From: Colius striatus
Taxonomy: Eukaryota > Chordata > Aves > Coliiformes > Coliidae
Reading direction: 5' to 3'
DNA length: 64,000 nt
Assembly: GCF_028858725.1 (NCBI RefSeq)
Contig: NC_084760.1
Location: 64,671,867 to 64,735,866 of the forward strand
Under the pieces are notes generated by a model. That model did not search any database. It was not told the origin of the DNA and saw only the letters and a list, made by a program, of their open reading frames with translations. The position numbers and the translations under genes are program-made. Below are positions 37,301 to 48,306 of this stretch, one piece after another. The first letter of the stretch is position 1. Each line of letters begins with the position of its first letter.

Positions 37301-40300
37301 GTTCATTGAACTATTTTAGCATATTTTTCCCTTGGGATTAGATCACATCCTGGAAATGCCCATTTCTGACCATTATGAAGGGAATGGAGATGACTAGGAA
37401 TGATGTACACATTCACAGTACAGATGCCTGAAGTTCCTAATGATGGATCCCTCCCTAAGGGACACCAAGTTAAGTTCACTCAGGTACATGCTGCTTTAGA
37501 AATAAAACAGGAAACTTCCAACCTGCATACTTAGCAGAAAAATGTTAAAGGATTTTTTTTTCTTAGCATAGGCGTGTTCCATGCTATTTTTGCTGATTAC
37601 ATAGTGTGCCATTACATAATAAATAAGATATGCAAATCTATGTACAGTTTTGCATTGCCTTTACTATCACAATAAATTTTTTATACAAAAATCCCAAAGA
37701 GCCCAGGGGATCTGCTCAGGCTGTTCTGAGGTTTGAAGAGTGCTGGGCATTCCCTAGAGGGAGAACTTCATCCCCATTCACCCAAAGTAAACCCCAGAAA
37801 CTGCAGGAACTGAGGAACAATGTATTTTCTGCCCTCTGTCCTCCATTGCCCTCTCCCCAAGCAGGACAGAATGGTGACTTTCAGTCACCCTGTGGATGTG
37901 CAGCCCACAGAGTGTCATTGGTACTCTTTAAATAAATAAGGGACTGTGTGAAAGATTCTGTTAGTGTTTGATAACTCTACAAGAAGCAAGTGATAATTTT
38001 GGGGTTACGGAGCTGCAACATTTTTCAAGTGTTCTTTTCTTAGACAAACACTTCTTCCATATGTTCAGCTATATCACTAGCAATATAAATACTGAAGCTA
38101 GTATCTCAGAAATACATAAAACACTGTCTTGTTCTCATATCCATCTTGTTATCTATTAACACATCAGCTTCTCTTTCAAATGTGGATGTCTAAATTTGCG
38201 GCTTTTTCATCTCCTTTCCAATAAAATTGTCCCTCTCCCCTTTCCTTCATTGTCCCTGGCACCATGGTCAAAACTACCATAGTCTAATGTAATTTAATAA
38301 TTAGTCATCTCTCTAGCAGGTTGGGGTTGTTAAAATAATATTTCTGGGGTTCTGCTTCTCTATCTGCCCCACTTCCCAAAATCTCTTTCATATGCACATG
38401 CCAATGACTCCTAATCATCTCTCTAGTCACTGCTTCATCAACTACCTCCACGCTTCCTCCCACAGACAGAAAAAAAAAAGGTCAGTTATTGTTTGAAAGA
38501 TAGCCATACAATCTTCTTTTCATGTTTCCTTACAATCTTGATTTTGCTGGCATGGAGTCTACCATATCTCCCCTGTTTGACACTTTCAATATAAATGCTG
38601 TGTTACAGCATATGCTTTTCTGCCACTCCATTTCTGCTGTTCCTCTGCTTGACCTCATTCCACCAGCTTCCATCAACTGTCAGATCCCATCGGGCACAAA
38701 GACAATTAGATAAGATCTGTCTCTTCATCACTGATATGGAGGGATCTTGGCCATAACTGACCTTGACTCTCTAAGTATGCTTCACCATAAAAATGACTGT
38801 AAGAGAAATTCAACATTTACAGAAGGCCTGGTCCAAAACCTGAAACACCAGAAGACTGAGTCTATGGTGACTGTCTTTCTAGCCCCCAGGAATATAAGAT
38901 CTTATTATTAACTTGTGCCCCTCTCAAAGCTACCATATGTGACTTCCATATAAGTACTATGGTCATTGCTGCTCTGAGCTTGGTTGGAATAGGACTCTGG
39001 AGTTAAAAAGCATTAACAAACCTCAGAGGCCTGTGATTTCTATTCAAAATGTTATTTTATTGGGGATTTTCAATTAGAGTCTATTACTGATGGATATAAA
39101 AGAGCAAACATAAGCAAACTGTGAACTCTTGCTCTCAGCTGATAATGTCATTAAGCCAGATGTCAGATGAGTGGGCACGTTTGCCCCCTCCCTCCTCTCA
39201 TTTCACTTCATGTCGTTAGTAACTAACTGTACTGCAGCAAGTACAGAACTTCACGTTGCTGCTTTTCTTTGAGGAACATCAGTTCAAATCCCATCAGGGT
39301 TTTGCAGGCACAGATGATGGAAAGCAGATTTTGTGATTCAGATAATTTCATCTGAATCAAGCCACCTGCCAGAAGCAATAATATGGTGGTTAGCTTCTTC
39401 CTTCAAACCTCCTCTGCTGTGATGCTTACAAACTGCTTTTGATTGGCTTCGGTGCAGCAAAGCGATGAGGTGCTGTGCCATCTACTTTTCACTTCAACTC
39501 CCTGTGTTCCACTCCTTCAGCTCGTCACTCATCCCCAGCCCTACTATTTGGTTTTTGCCCACCCGCCACAGATCTTTTCTCAGCTATGGATTCTGAATTC
39601 CCATCTTTGCACTTAACAAACAAAAGCAATCAAGAAGCCTAAGCAAATCCACTCTCCAAGACAAACTTAAAACTAGATACAAATACCCTGCTGAAACAAG
39701 GTATCACCATGCACGTTTGTCTGTCCAGGGCAGAAAGCGTGAAACAAAGGCAACAAACATTTACTGCACAGTTCAATAAACTACTTTTGCGTGCTGAGAC
39801 GATATGAAGATGAGCTTGATGGGAGTACTGCAGTATAGAGAAGAACAGAATTGCTCTACAAACAGCCAAGAGCAGGCAAGCAAGGAGATGCACACATGTT
39901 AAAAACTAGCTTATGTCAGCCACAAACAAACACCTGAAGATCAGGACAAATTCAATTGACAGAAAACAATGAAACTTGTGGTTATAATATCTAAAGAATA
40001 TTAGATGTATTTAAAAAATAGACAAACTAATGAACAGAATGAATCTACCCTTTCATAAGTAATTCCTATAAAATGTATGCTACAGTTATGGTGTATAAGG
40101 AAAGAGTGGACCCGTTAACACTACATCTTCTCCTTTACTGTAGAATTGCAAGTTACATGCTTCTGTTGAGGAAGTCCCAGTCTACTGCACAGATTATTTG
40201 TGCCTCTGTCTCCAGAAATTAGCGTGCAGATCAGGGTTTTTTACATTTTGGTTTTACTCGACGGATATTTACACACTCCCAAGTGATGTGTGAATTATAT

Positions 40301-43300
40301 GACATCACACAAATAATTTCATAGATGTTATTAGTGTACAGGGAAATTCAAGACAGTGTAAGTAATATAAAAAACTTCTTACAGAAGGTATTATATTACA
40401 GAGTGATCTGTTGCAGCTCACACTGATCTGCTTTTCTTAACACACTTTTACTCATCTGACCTCTCATCACACAGCTTACACCAGTGCAGACTATCTTCAG
40501 CTGGATCATCCAAATTCAGAAGTCATACACAGTGGGAAGCTGGCAAATTTTATACTTTAAAGTTAGTATGAGTTGAAGCAACAGCTCTATACATTTCTTG
40601 TAAACTTTGGCTCACCCTTGAATTTGGGTCGCTCTTATATAGCCAGCCTACTGGCTTGGTTACTTGGACAATGCACAACCACAGAGAACAGCTAGGATCA
40701 GGGTGTCTGGGCCAATATACCTATAACAATCTCCAAAGTAACATTTTCAGTCTTTCATGCAAGATGTAGATTATACTCCTTCAGTACTGCAGACTAGAGA
40801 AATGCCAGTGTTCTTTTGATGGACAGTGTTCATGCCGAGACAAAACACCCAAACTTAGTGAAGGACAACCAATATATTAGAGAGTACAAACTTGTGTGAA
40901 AAGGAAACAGATGTACAAATTTCTCACATCTCCATCCTATCCTATTTAGTTACCCAATAAAACAGTGCTGTGAGACCATCTGAGTTTGGTAAGACTGAAA
41001 AACACATCTTGTTCAGTCATCTGACTGTTCACTGTTAACGACTCGCAAATTAACTACTCTGTATCTGAATTTTGTAGAAGAAATTAAACACTATCTTTCA
41101 TTTTAGAGTATACTGCTGAGGCAAACAAGTGTTCATTTCATTTGCTTTTTCTAACAAGCTCGATAAGCCTCAAAACAATGTTAATGGGCTTTTAGGTCTT
41201 CTTTTCCCTGTCTTTGATTTTTGTTTCTGTACCATGTTAGTGATGGATGGCCATGGTAAAATGAAACATTATTTTCTTTTATTGACCATACATGATAGAT
41301 CTATGGATTAACCTTAGTTACCATAGATTTCATTGCCATCTGCCATCTCAAAAATTCGACTTCAGTAAATAACAAACAATTACAAGAATAAGAGTAAGCA
41401 TGGCTAGCTAATCCATTCAAGTGAGCAGAGGCATACGGAGTCTAAATATGGAAAGATATCATCATGGAAACCATTAAATACAAATAAATTGTATAGAAAA
41501 TACCAAAACATTAACCACTTATCAATTTCTTTATGATCTAAGGAATGAAAGTAACAATTTCAAGTGAGTGCTCTCACACAGATAGAAAATATAATTGTCC
41601 TAATAGCAAAGTAAACCCAAGAATAAGTACACAGGCACCCTGCAGTTTGTTTTAAGACTGACACATACACAAAAAACAAGGCTTGGGAACTACAGGACAC
41701 GGCAGGAATACAGGAGACTGTTCACGTCCTAATTCATTCATATTAATTTTCTAATCTCTTTAAAATGACAGGCTGAGCTTGAAATTTCCAGTTGCATTTT
41801 CTTACCCTCCTTCAAAGATTTTAATTCGTATCGGCTCAGTTTGTTTGGAGGTAATGTCTTTATCTCCATGAATGTCTCCTTTTACTCTTTCTTTTATAAT
41901 ATTCCCCACTACTTTCTTTTCAAGCTTGCTGCCAAACAAGAAGAATGACTCGTGTTTCATCTGTAGAACAAAGTCAAGGAAGGATGTTACTGCTGGAGCA
42001 CACAATAAAAGCACACTTCATTTCAAATACTTTTAACATTCCAGGTCAAAGCCAAACTCTCCTTTTGGTGAAACTCTATAAAATGAATTAATTTGTCCTA
42101 TTTAATTTGATGGACAATAAGAGAGGGGGCAGCATGGACAAATTTTTACAAGAATCTTGACAGAAAAGACAGCACCATATCTTTTCTCAAAAAACCAAAC
42201 CAAAACAAAACATGGAAAATAGAGACAGAAAAGTCTTAGAAGGTAATTTATTCCTATTACAGAATTTTCCCTGGCACCATTATCTAATCCTTAGTCTGTG
42301 AGGAAGAAGTCAGTATGTAAAAGGCATTAAATGGATCTGAAGATCCTTAATTTTAACTTAATCTTAGGAATGCAAGCGGGTATTTCTCTCTGATACGGTT
42401 TGAATCAGGACACAGCAATAACAAAGGTCAAAATAAAAAGAGATAATGTATCAGGCTCTGGCACACATGAAGGAAGAGCTTTAAAAGCCTCACTTTTTAC
42501 ATCTGATTTTGAAAACGGAAATAGAGATAGAAGAAGTAGCAGAGTTTGCAGAAGGATAAGTTGAGGCTCTACAGTTGTCATGGGAAGTTGTGAATGCCTT
42601 ATTTCCCAATAGGGAATCATTTAAAGAAAAATCCTGAACTAATATTTACTAATATTTACTCAAAATATGATATACAAATTTAATCTGATTAAAATCTCCA
42701 GTTTACCTGAGCAAACTGCTTCCATGCACTTGATGATGTCAGTTTACCAGCTCCAGGTCTATGCATAGCAGCAAGAGTGTAGATTTCCGTGGTGTTTTTT
42801 TGCTTGGACCTTAGAAGTGCTAAAGTGGTCTTTGTACTTAGTCCAGATGGGTTTGGGTTACAGGAACTTATACACCATGAAGCATAAACAGAAGACTTGA
42901 GGGTTGGTTGCTGAATGTAATTGGGTTTTGTATAGTTTAAGAAACACCAGCTCACAGTAGTAGTAGTGCGCAGACTTGGGAACTGAAGGATCTGCTGGAA
43001 ATCTGCTACATCTGTTAGAAGAATGGTTGAACCTGCAACTTTCCCACTGGTATTGGATGACATCTGGACTAACATCCCAAGAGATAATTTTTGATGTTTC
43101 AGTTGGTCTTCTGGCTGAATCTCTCCTGGTGGCAATGAAGACCTCTGTGGACTCATGCTCATATCTGAGGCTGTTTCATCCACATCCAGTTCTTCTGGCG
43201 AGTCTCTTCCCTCAGAGGGGCCACTGGACTTCTGTCCTGGTGATGTGGAATCAAAACTGGAAAGTTTGTCCCTGTTCAGTGGGAAAGCATCAGCTGTTGC

Positions 43301-46300
43301 CATGCTGACAGGTGGGAAATCTTGAGATGATGAGGACAGCAGCGGTGAGGAGGATGACATGGATGGCAGGCTTTCTTTTGGCTCGGTGGCACAGCTCTGC
43401 CTTACTAGTTGTGGCTTCTGCACTCTTGGAAAATCTTTCTTTATGTCTGAGTTAGTTAACTCAACTGCACTTAGCTCCTCAACTATCTGTCCATACATTT
43501 TTTCTTCTTTGACTCGTTTCTGCTGCTTGGTCTCCATGAAGAGTTCTAAGCTGCTGGCAGGTGAAAGCATTCGCTTGCTTCCTCCCAAGGTGGAAGCCAT
43601 GTCAGAACTGGAAGGCAAACACAGGGGAATCGGTGGCTCCAGTCCGAGTGTCTGTGGCACTTTCCACAAAGGATATTTTTCTAGTCCTCCATGCTGACCC
43701 AACATCTGAGCTATGTTAAATCCAATTCCCTGCATGGTTGCACTAGTTGCCAGCGTTCTTTGGGAGAGTGTCTCGTCAACTTTACAGATTACAATTGCAG
43801 GACTGTTGCTCTGTCCAAGGATCTGGGAAATGCTTGTGTACATGACGCTACCGTAAGATGGCACATGGGTTTGAATCCTGACGGGGACAACTGTTCCTGG
43901 TAAAGACTGTACAGATCCATCACTCGGGGAGTCGAAATCTGTCTGAAGATGCTGCTCAGAGGGAGTATCTGCTGGTTTAATGCTATGGTCTGACTGGTAC
44001 TTAGCAAGAGTATTTTTTGAATATTGCCCAGATGTTCCTGAGTAGTGCTGGTATGCTTGCTCTTTAGCATGCACATAATCGGCTGGTTTCTTTCCAATAA
44101 GCTCTGCTGCATGTTCCAGGTGGTAACTTGGAGGAACGTCTGTTTGGAAGGGCTGTTTGACATAGGATTTCTGCAGCTGTTGCACAAAATGATGCTGGAA
44201 GTGTAGAGGTTCTGTGCAGGACTGCCACAAAACAGGCTGCTGAGATGGTGGTAAGTGAACCATGCAGACAGTTGGATAGGGGAATTGAAACAAGGTGCTA
44301 TGAATAGGGGGAAACGGGACTTTTTCCTGATGTGCAAATAGCTGCTGCTGCTCTGATGGGTGTTTGTTAGGAATATAAGGTGCTTGTTGGATCAAGGGAG
44401 TCCTTAACATTTCTGGGCTGTCTGCAAGAAGAGCTTGTTGCTGGGCAAGGTGGGATGAGCTATTACTAAGCTGGGCAGAAGAGCCAATAGCCTGTTTTCC
44501 AGAGTCATCTACCTGAATGGGCTGAAGTACAGAGGAAGGGGAGTGATGCCAGGCAAACTGGGAGGAGCGAAGACCAGCCTGTCCATGTTCCATCTGTTCC
44601 TGCTTTATACCTTGCTCTGTGTTCTGATCAGTCTGGGAAATCTCTGGAAAACCACTGAAGGAAGCCTGGCGAACCAAAAAGCATTTCTTCCTTTCTCGGG
44701 AGGGAGAGAGTGCCACCGTAGGTGTCCCAGCTGAAGAGGCGTGAGAGAGGTTCCCATAATCAAAGGACTTACTTCGTATCTCTGGGATTTCAGCAGCATG
44801 AGGGCAGGGCATCTGTTCAGATGAGCAGCGTCTCATTTCCCTCTGATGGTGATGTCCAGGGACGGAAAGTGAGTAAGCACCAGCTGGAACTGTTAAAAAC
44901 TCAGACTGTTTTCCAAACTCATCTTGTTTAGGAGGTGTTATGAACTTCATATTCTCTTCTCTTTCAAAGGACATTGAAAAGCTCGAACTGTGGGACAAAT
45001 TACTTTCTTGGCTAGGGCTGCGAGAGAGGCTTGTACCTGTGGACTCAAAGCTGGATTCTCCAGAGGAGTGCTCCATGTCAGCCAGTCGCAAACGCTTCTT
45101 TTTGGGCGGTAGCTTTTCGGCTGGAAGTTGAGAAAGGGTTTCGCTTCTCTGGGGCCACTGGAATTCTTCGGTGGGTCTCTCTTGCTCTTTACTCTGCACT
45201 TCTTTGTCTTTCTCAGGTTTATCTGGCTCCTCTGTGACACGAATTTCAGGTACCTGTATGTTGTGCTGGCGAACCAACCTTGGCTGCATATGATACGGCT
45301 GAAGATGCTGGGATGGAGACGGCTTACTGGTGTCAGCGTTTTCCATTTGTGGAGCTCGGTCTGGGCTCATTGGGGACTCACAAATCTCACTCTCACATGT
45401 TTCAGATGGTGAATACATCTTTTCCTGTTGGCATGTAATATATTCTGTAGATTCAGATCTCTCAAATGAGTTTGGCCTGCTCAATGAATTTGTGTGCTGA
45501 ATGACAGAGATGACGTTTCCAGGGGGCTTTCTAGCCAGTGATTCTCCAGTCTTTTCTTGCTCTGCAGTTAAGAATGAGTCTTCCAGAGAAGCTGCTGGGC
45601 TTCCGGATTGCAAGTAAGGCCTGCAGATTTCAAAACGTTCCGCATGGCAATGGGCAGCACTGTCCAGGCCTTGAAGGCCAAACACGCTCCTTGGCAAATC
45701 CTGAATTTGGGATTTGGGGTCAAAGTCCAGAGACTGAATTCCCCCAGTGGTGCCAGTCATACTGCTGCAAAGCATGGGACTGTCTTCCTCATCTCCAACA
45801 CTCTCCTCTTTCCTGCGCTTTCTGTTTTCAAAAGTCGTTCCAAGCATTGACGGCACTGCCTGAGATTGTCCAAGTGGATCAACAAAGTATTCTCCCCCCT
45901 TGCTCATTCCACCTAAGGACTGTGAGTCCTTGTAGTTCTGCTTCTGAACTTCGAATTCTTCCCACTTTCTGTAGTGCTTTCCACTGGCATCATAGTCATA
46001 AAAGGGCTTGTCTCCTTTCTTCTCTTTTAAGGATGTTCCTTTGTCACCTGCTGTCTGTCTGCTGGAAGCAATAATGATATTTTTCCCTGGTCTTCCATGA
46101 TAGTCTGAATCTGAGTGCCCCTCCTGCACAGAGGGCAGTTCAAAGGCAGCCTGTCTTCTTAGCATCCTTTGGTGGGATATTCCCACTGTCCCGGGGTAAA
46201 ATACGTCATCTGAGCCAGTCATCTTTTCATCAAATGAGTGGCTTCCTCTCAGAGATGGGGGAATACTTAGGCTGTTTGCAGAAGAAGTCGGCATGGAGTT

Positions 46301-47944
46301 GCTTCTAATAAGAGGAGAGGAGTCTACTGGAGGCTCTAGAAGGATGGGCACGTCACCCTGCTGACTGACTTGGTACAGGCTGGATTCACTTTTGATGGAT
46401 GATGTGCTGGTTTGGGATTGCCTAGATTCTGTATTGCTGCCTGGATAAACTTGTGTAGATTTAATAGCACTCAAATTACTGGAGTCGATGAGTTCTTCTT
46501 TACTTGGAGTCAGATGAGAAATATGTTCCTCAAGCATCTTGATATCTAATCTGTTATTTAAAAGAGGTAATGGCTCTGCTTTGCCCTTTCTACCCATTAA
46601 ACTGTGTTCCTGATTTGCTGTGGCTACTGTTAGTGCTGGCCTTTGATTAATCCTATAGAACTTCCCAAAGATGATCTCTTCGTAAGACTTTGCATTAGTA
46701 TTTGGTGGGCTAATTTGCTGCTCAGCACTTTCTGAGCGGGAGAAATAGCCAGAGTCAGTGCTTCCTTTACTGTGTGGGCTCAGGAGGTTTAACGACTGCT
46801 CAGAATCTTGCCCTTTTTTCTCTGACAGTCTTAGTGCAAGTCGCTGTTTAACTGTATGAGAGTCATCGGGCTTGGTACTCAAAGATGGGTTTTGCAACAT
46901 ATCAGAGCCAATATACGGTGAACTCTCACTAGGTAACTGAATTCCACTTTTAGGGATAATCAAAATGGGCACTTTCATTGGCCCCACCAAGGACTCTTCC
47001 ATGGAGGAGTGAAAACTGCTCCTGCTGGCAATGTCCAGGGGAAGCTGCGGGACGGGGCTCAGTTTGTCAGACCCTTCCACTAAGAGTGAGGTCTCCTCAT
47101 CTGTGTCCGTGCTCTGCTCACCATCTGAATGTATTTCAGCTTCCACATCAATGTAACTGGAGTCTAGGTCCAATTTAGAGACTGCTGACTCTGTGAAAGG
47201 TACCAGTCCTGCTTTAATTGCATGGGCATGTGATTTCCTGTGCTTGTAGAGGTTGCTCTTTGTCTTGAAGGAGAAACCACAAGGAACACAAGGGTACGGT
47301 CGCTCCCCAGTATGAGACCTAATATGCTTTTTAAGTACACTAGGTTTGGCACAAGCCCGATTACAGTAAGGACAAATGTACTTTCCAGGCTTTTTGGGTT
47401 TGTGCTCCTTTTTGTGAGCATCTTCTGTTTGTTCTAAAGATTTCTGTGAATATTGGCTGTATGCAGGGTTCAAACTTGAAATCTTTTTCCTGGAGAAACC
47501 TCCACTATGGCTATGCATGTGAAAAGGAAACAAGTCCTCTGAGGCAACTGATTGCAAGTGGCTAGGAAACTGCCAAGGAGGACCTTCCAAGCTCTGATGT
47601 GGCTTTATGTTGTGCAAGAAGCTTTGTGGCAATGAATGCTGTGGGAAAGAAAGTGAATGTTGACATGAGTAAGGACTTGGACGATGCTGTGGATATTGCT
47701 TCTCCGTGACTTGCTGTGCAGCTTCACTTGATGACACCAGTTTCCCAGAACTAAAGAGTTGTGCTGATGCTGTGTTTCCTATTTGCTCGTGATCTATTTG
47801 CGGTTGCCTCTGTATTTCTTGATTGCCAAAAGTGCTCATCTTAATAACAGCTGAATGTTCTTGCCTCCATCTACTTGGTACTTTAGCAGTTTCTCCAGAC
47901 CTTGAGGTAGCTTTTTGCCCTATAGCTGTGTCCCCAGAGTCCAT
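24562..47944 (-). CDS. HIVEP2: HIVEP2 (Schnurri-2/MIBP1) zinc-finger transcription factor, whole coding region
   Basis: Join on the minus strand: 47944-42707, 41960-41806, 36909-36734, 34286-34185, 33663-32753, 25380-24562. All introns are GT-AG, the phases agree, and the total is 7401 nt, or 2466 residues; human HIVEP2 is about 2446. The N-terminal C2H2 pair is at residues 191-211 and 219-239, and the C-terminal pair at 1818-1838 and 1846-1868. A basic nuclear-localisation-like PPKKKRLR is at 946-953, an acidic run at 1917-1941, and SPRR repeats at about 2090-2170. In the family, the paired fingers bind NF-kB-like and related enhancer sites in the nucleus. Schnurri proteins also work with SMADs in BMP signalling. 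The start at 47942-47944 is chosen because [19 protein letters not shown] matches the known HIVEP2 N-terminus and the context is good (A at -3, G at +4). I see no frameshift or premature stop. Confidence 0.96.
27311..28000 (+). other. Orphan 229-codon open frame, antisense in HIVEP2 intron
   Basis: Open from an ATG at 27,311 to a stop ending at 28,000. The translation is Cys- and Ser-rich with hydrophobic patches ([27 protein letters not shown]). I recognise no domain. The other strand is also partly open over the same region (about 27,745-28,096), which suggests either an old element or chance. There are no obvious promoter, splice or poly(A) signals. Not called as a gene. Confidence 0.15.
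28795..29089 (+). mobile_element. CR1 LINE 3' fragment
   Basis: Plus-oriented, so opposite to HIVEP2. It reads through the ORF2 end (gatgaagcactggaacaggc, ttcctgtgtgaccta) into the 3'UTR (tcccttccaaccc) and ends in a degraded octamer tail (attctgtgactctgtga) at 29,089. About 295 bases are left of the full element. Confidence 0.93.
29645..30107 (+). mobile_element. CR1 LINE 3' fragment with ORF2 remnant
   Basis: Plus-oriented. An open frame at 29,647-30,027 encodes the ORF2 C-terminus ([20 protein letters not shown], then [13 protein letters not shown] and [13 protein letters not shown]), which lacks the reverse-transcriptase core. The 3'UTR follows, and the tail attctatgattctatg ends at about 30,107. 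The open frame and canonical tail suggest a fairly young copy compared with its neighbour at 28,795. Confidence 0.95.
32753..33663 (-). CDS. HIVEP2: HIVEP2 coding exon with acidic run and SPRR repeats
   Basis: 911 nt. The acceptor gctgtttcag| precedes 33,663; entry completes a split Glu codon and exit is in phase 0. Encodes residues 1891-2194. In order: an acidic stretch of about 25 residues (1917-1941, mostly Asp with Glu), a Ser/Pro-rich segment with [19 protein letters not shown], and [20 protein letters not shown], which is well kept in the family. Then come about ten Ser-Pro sites spaced about six residues apart (SPRRH, SPRRD, SPMRH, SPRKE and so on; 2090-2170). These basic SP repeats are a family hallmark and likely phosphorylation or DNA-contact sites (inference). 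Confidence 0.96.
33664..34184 (-). other. HIVEP2: HIVEP2 intron
   Basis: 521 bases. The donor reads GAAGCAG|gtatgtc at 34,185/34,184 and the acceptor tgtttcag at 33,664. Nothing else was recognised in it. Confidence 0.93.
34185..34286 (-). CDS. HIVEP2: HIVEP2 coding exon, end of C-terminal zinc-finger pair
   Basis: 102 nt. Enters with two bases of a split Gly codon and leaves with one base of a split Glu codon. Encodes residues 1857-1891, including [15 protein letters not shown], which supplies the two zinc-binding His (1862 and 1868) of the last finger. An acidic linker ([10 protein letters not shown]) follows. The His spacing is five residues, slightly longer than in a classic C2H2 finger, as in other Schnurri proteins. 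Confidence 0.96.
34287..36733 (-). other. HIVEP2: HIVEP2 intron splitting the last zinc finger
   Basis: 2447 bases. The donor reads ACTAAAG|gtactt and the acceptor gatccatag|. A conserved-looking stretch lies near 36,190-36,300 (AT-rich, with TTCATAATTAATGTCACAG). Otherwise nothing was recognised. Confidence 0.92.
36734..36909 (-). CDS. HIVEP2: HIVEP2 coding exon, C-terminal C2H2 fingers
   Basis: 176 nt. The acceptor cttccaacag| precedes 36,909 and the donor is ACTAAAG|gtactt. Encodes residues 1799-1856 with split codons at both ends. An RGRGRGKY run leads into finger 3 (Cys1818, Cys1821, His1834, His1838). A short linker (TDVRPYV) and the Cys pair of finger 4 (Cys1846, Cys1849) follow. The finger 4 His pair lies in the next exon. 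The two fingers mirror the N-terminal pair, including the [14 protein letters not shown] recognition-helix style. Confidence 0.97.
36910..41805 (-). other. HIVEP2: HIVEP2 intron
   Basis: 4896 bases. The donor reads GAAGGAGG|gtaaga and the acceptor cttccaacag. There are no CR1 copies. A conserved-looking block lies near 39,040-39,190 (AATTAGAGTC, GATAATGTCATTAAG). No other gene was recognised. Confidence 0.92.
41806..41960 (-). CDS. HIVEP2: HIVEP2 coding exon
   Basis: 155 nt. The acceptor gactttgttctacag| precedes 41,960; entry is in phase 0 and exit is in a split Gly codon. Encodes residues 1747-1797, including [27 protein letters not shown] and [11 protein letters not shown], all typical of the linker just before the C-terminal fingers in HIVEP2. 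Confidence 0.96.
41961..42706 (-). other. HIVEP2: HIVEP2 intron after the giant exon
   Basis: 746 bases. The donor reads TTGCTCAG|gtaaac and the acceptor gttctacag. It contains a short direct repeat (actaatattt twice, 42,639-42,661). Retention would add only five codons (VNWRF) before a stop. Confidence 0.93.
42707..47944 (-). CDS. HIVEP2: HIVEP2 giant coding exon, N-terminal 1746 residues
   Basis: 5238 coding nt, about 71% of the protein. It starts at [12 protein letters not shown] Gln/Ser/His-rich region and [16 protein letters not shown] come before the first finger pair: Cys191, Cys194, His207, His211, then linker TGERPYP, then Cys219, Cys222, His235, His239. An acidic stretch follows ([19 protein letters not shown]), then long Ser/Pro-rich segments, a nuclear-localisation-like PPKKKRLR (946-953), a Gln/His/Pro-rich region, and the conserved [13 protein letters not shown] and [18 protein letters not shown] near the end. 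The exon end is fixed by the donor CTCAG|gtaaac at 42,707/42,706. Truncating variants in this exon of human HIVEP2 are reported in neurodevelopmental disorder (from general knowledge). Confidence 0.97.
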
Positions 47945-48115
47945 TTTGTTACACAAGGTCTTAAGTGCTAGTTCACTTGAAAGCTGTGCAGACACATGGA
48001 ATGTGTCCAAAGCTGTGCTTTTTAAAGTTTTGTTGCTCCCATTTTTCCAGGGTTGTTGCAAGTTCACAGACTTTTCCTTCTCTTTGGAACCTTCTACGCA
48101 GTAGTCTATAGGCAT
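47945..48115 (-). other. HIVEP2: In-frame upstream extension, possible 57-residue N-terminal addition
   Basis: An ATG at 48,113-48,115 opens a frame that runs without a stop into the main start. An in-frame TAG lies above it at 48,134-48,136. Its context is poor (C at -3 and C at +4), and the canonical family start is 57 codons downstream, so I take it as noncoding by default. Confidence 0.25.
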
Positions 48116-48141
48116 CAGATTTGTGTCTGTACACTAACGTA

Positions 48142-48222
48142 TTATACAGTTCTGTTCATGGCAGGAACTTTCCTAAATAGTTTATCACACATTTGCAAAG
48201 ACTTGTTACAGCATTTGGACAT
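48142..48222 (-). other. uORF of 26 codons in the HIVEP2 leader
   Basis: Opens with ATGTCCAAATGC and closes at TAA (48,142-48,144). It contains two further in-frame ATGs (48,192 and 48,159), so the same stop serves three nested starts. It ends before the main start codon. Confidence 0.45.
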
Positions 48223-48276
48223 TTCCCATTGTTATTAAATACTGAGACAGAATGAACCAGAGATATTTGTGATCTA

Positions 48277-48306
48277 CTAGAGTAAAGTCCTCTTCATCTC
48301 TTCCAT
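48277..48306 (-). other. uORF of 9 codons (MEEMKRTLL) at the exon start
   Basis: The ATG lies 25 bases into the exon, with A at -3 and G at +4 (acaATGG), a favourable context. The stop is TAG at 48,277-48,279. Confidence 0.45.

Noticed and set aside
45538..46074. 178-codon plus-strand frame opposite the giant exon
   Set aside because: An antisense shadow of the HIVEP2 coding sequence with no promoter or splice evidence.
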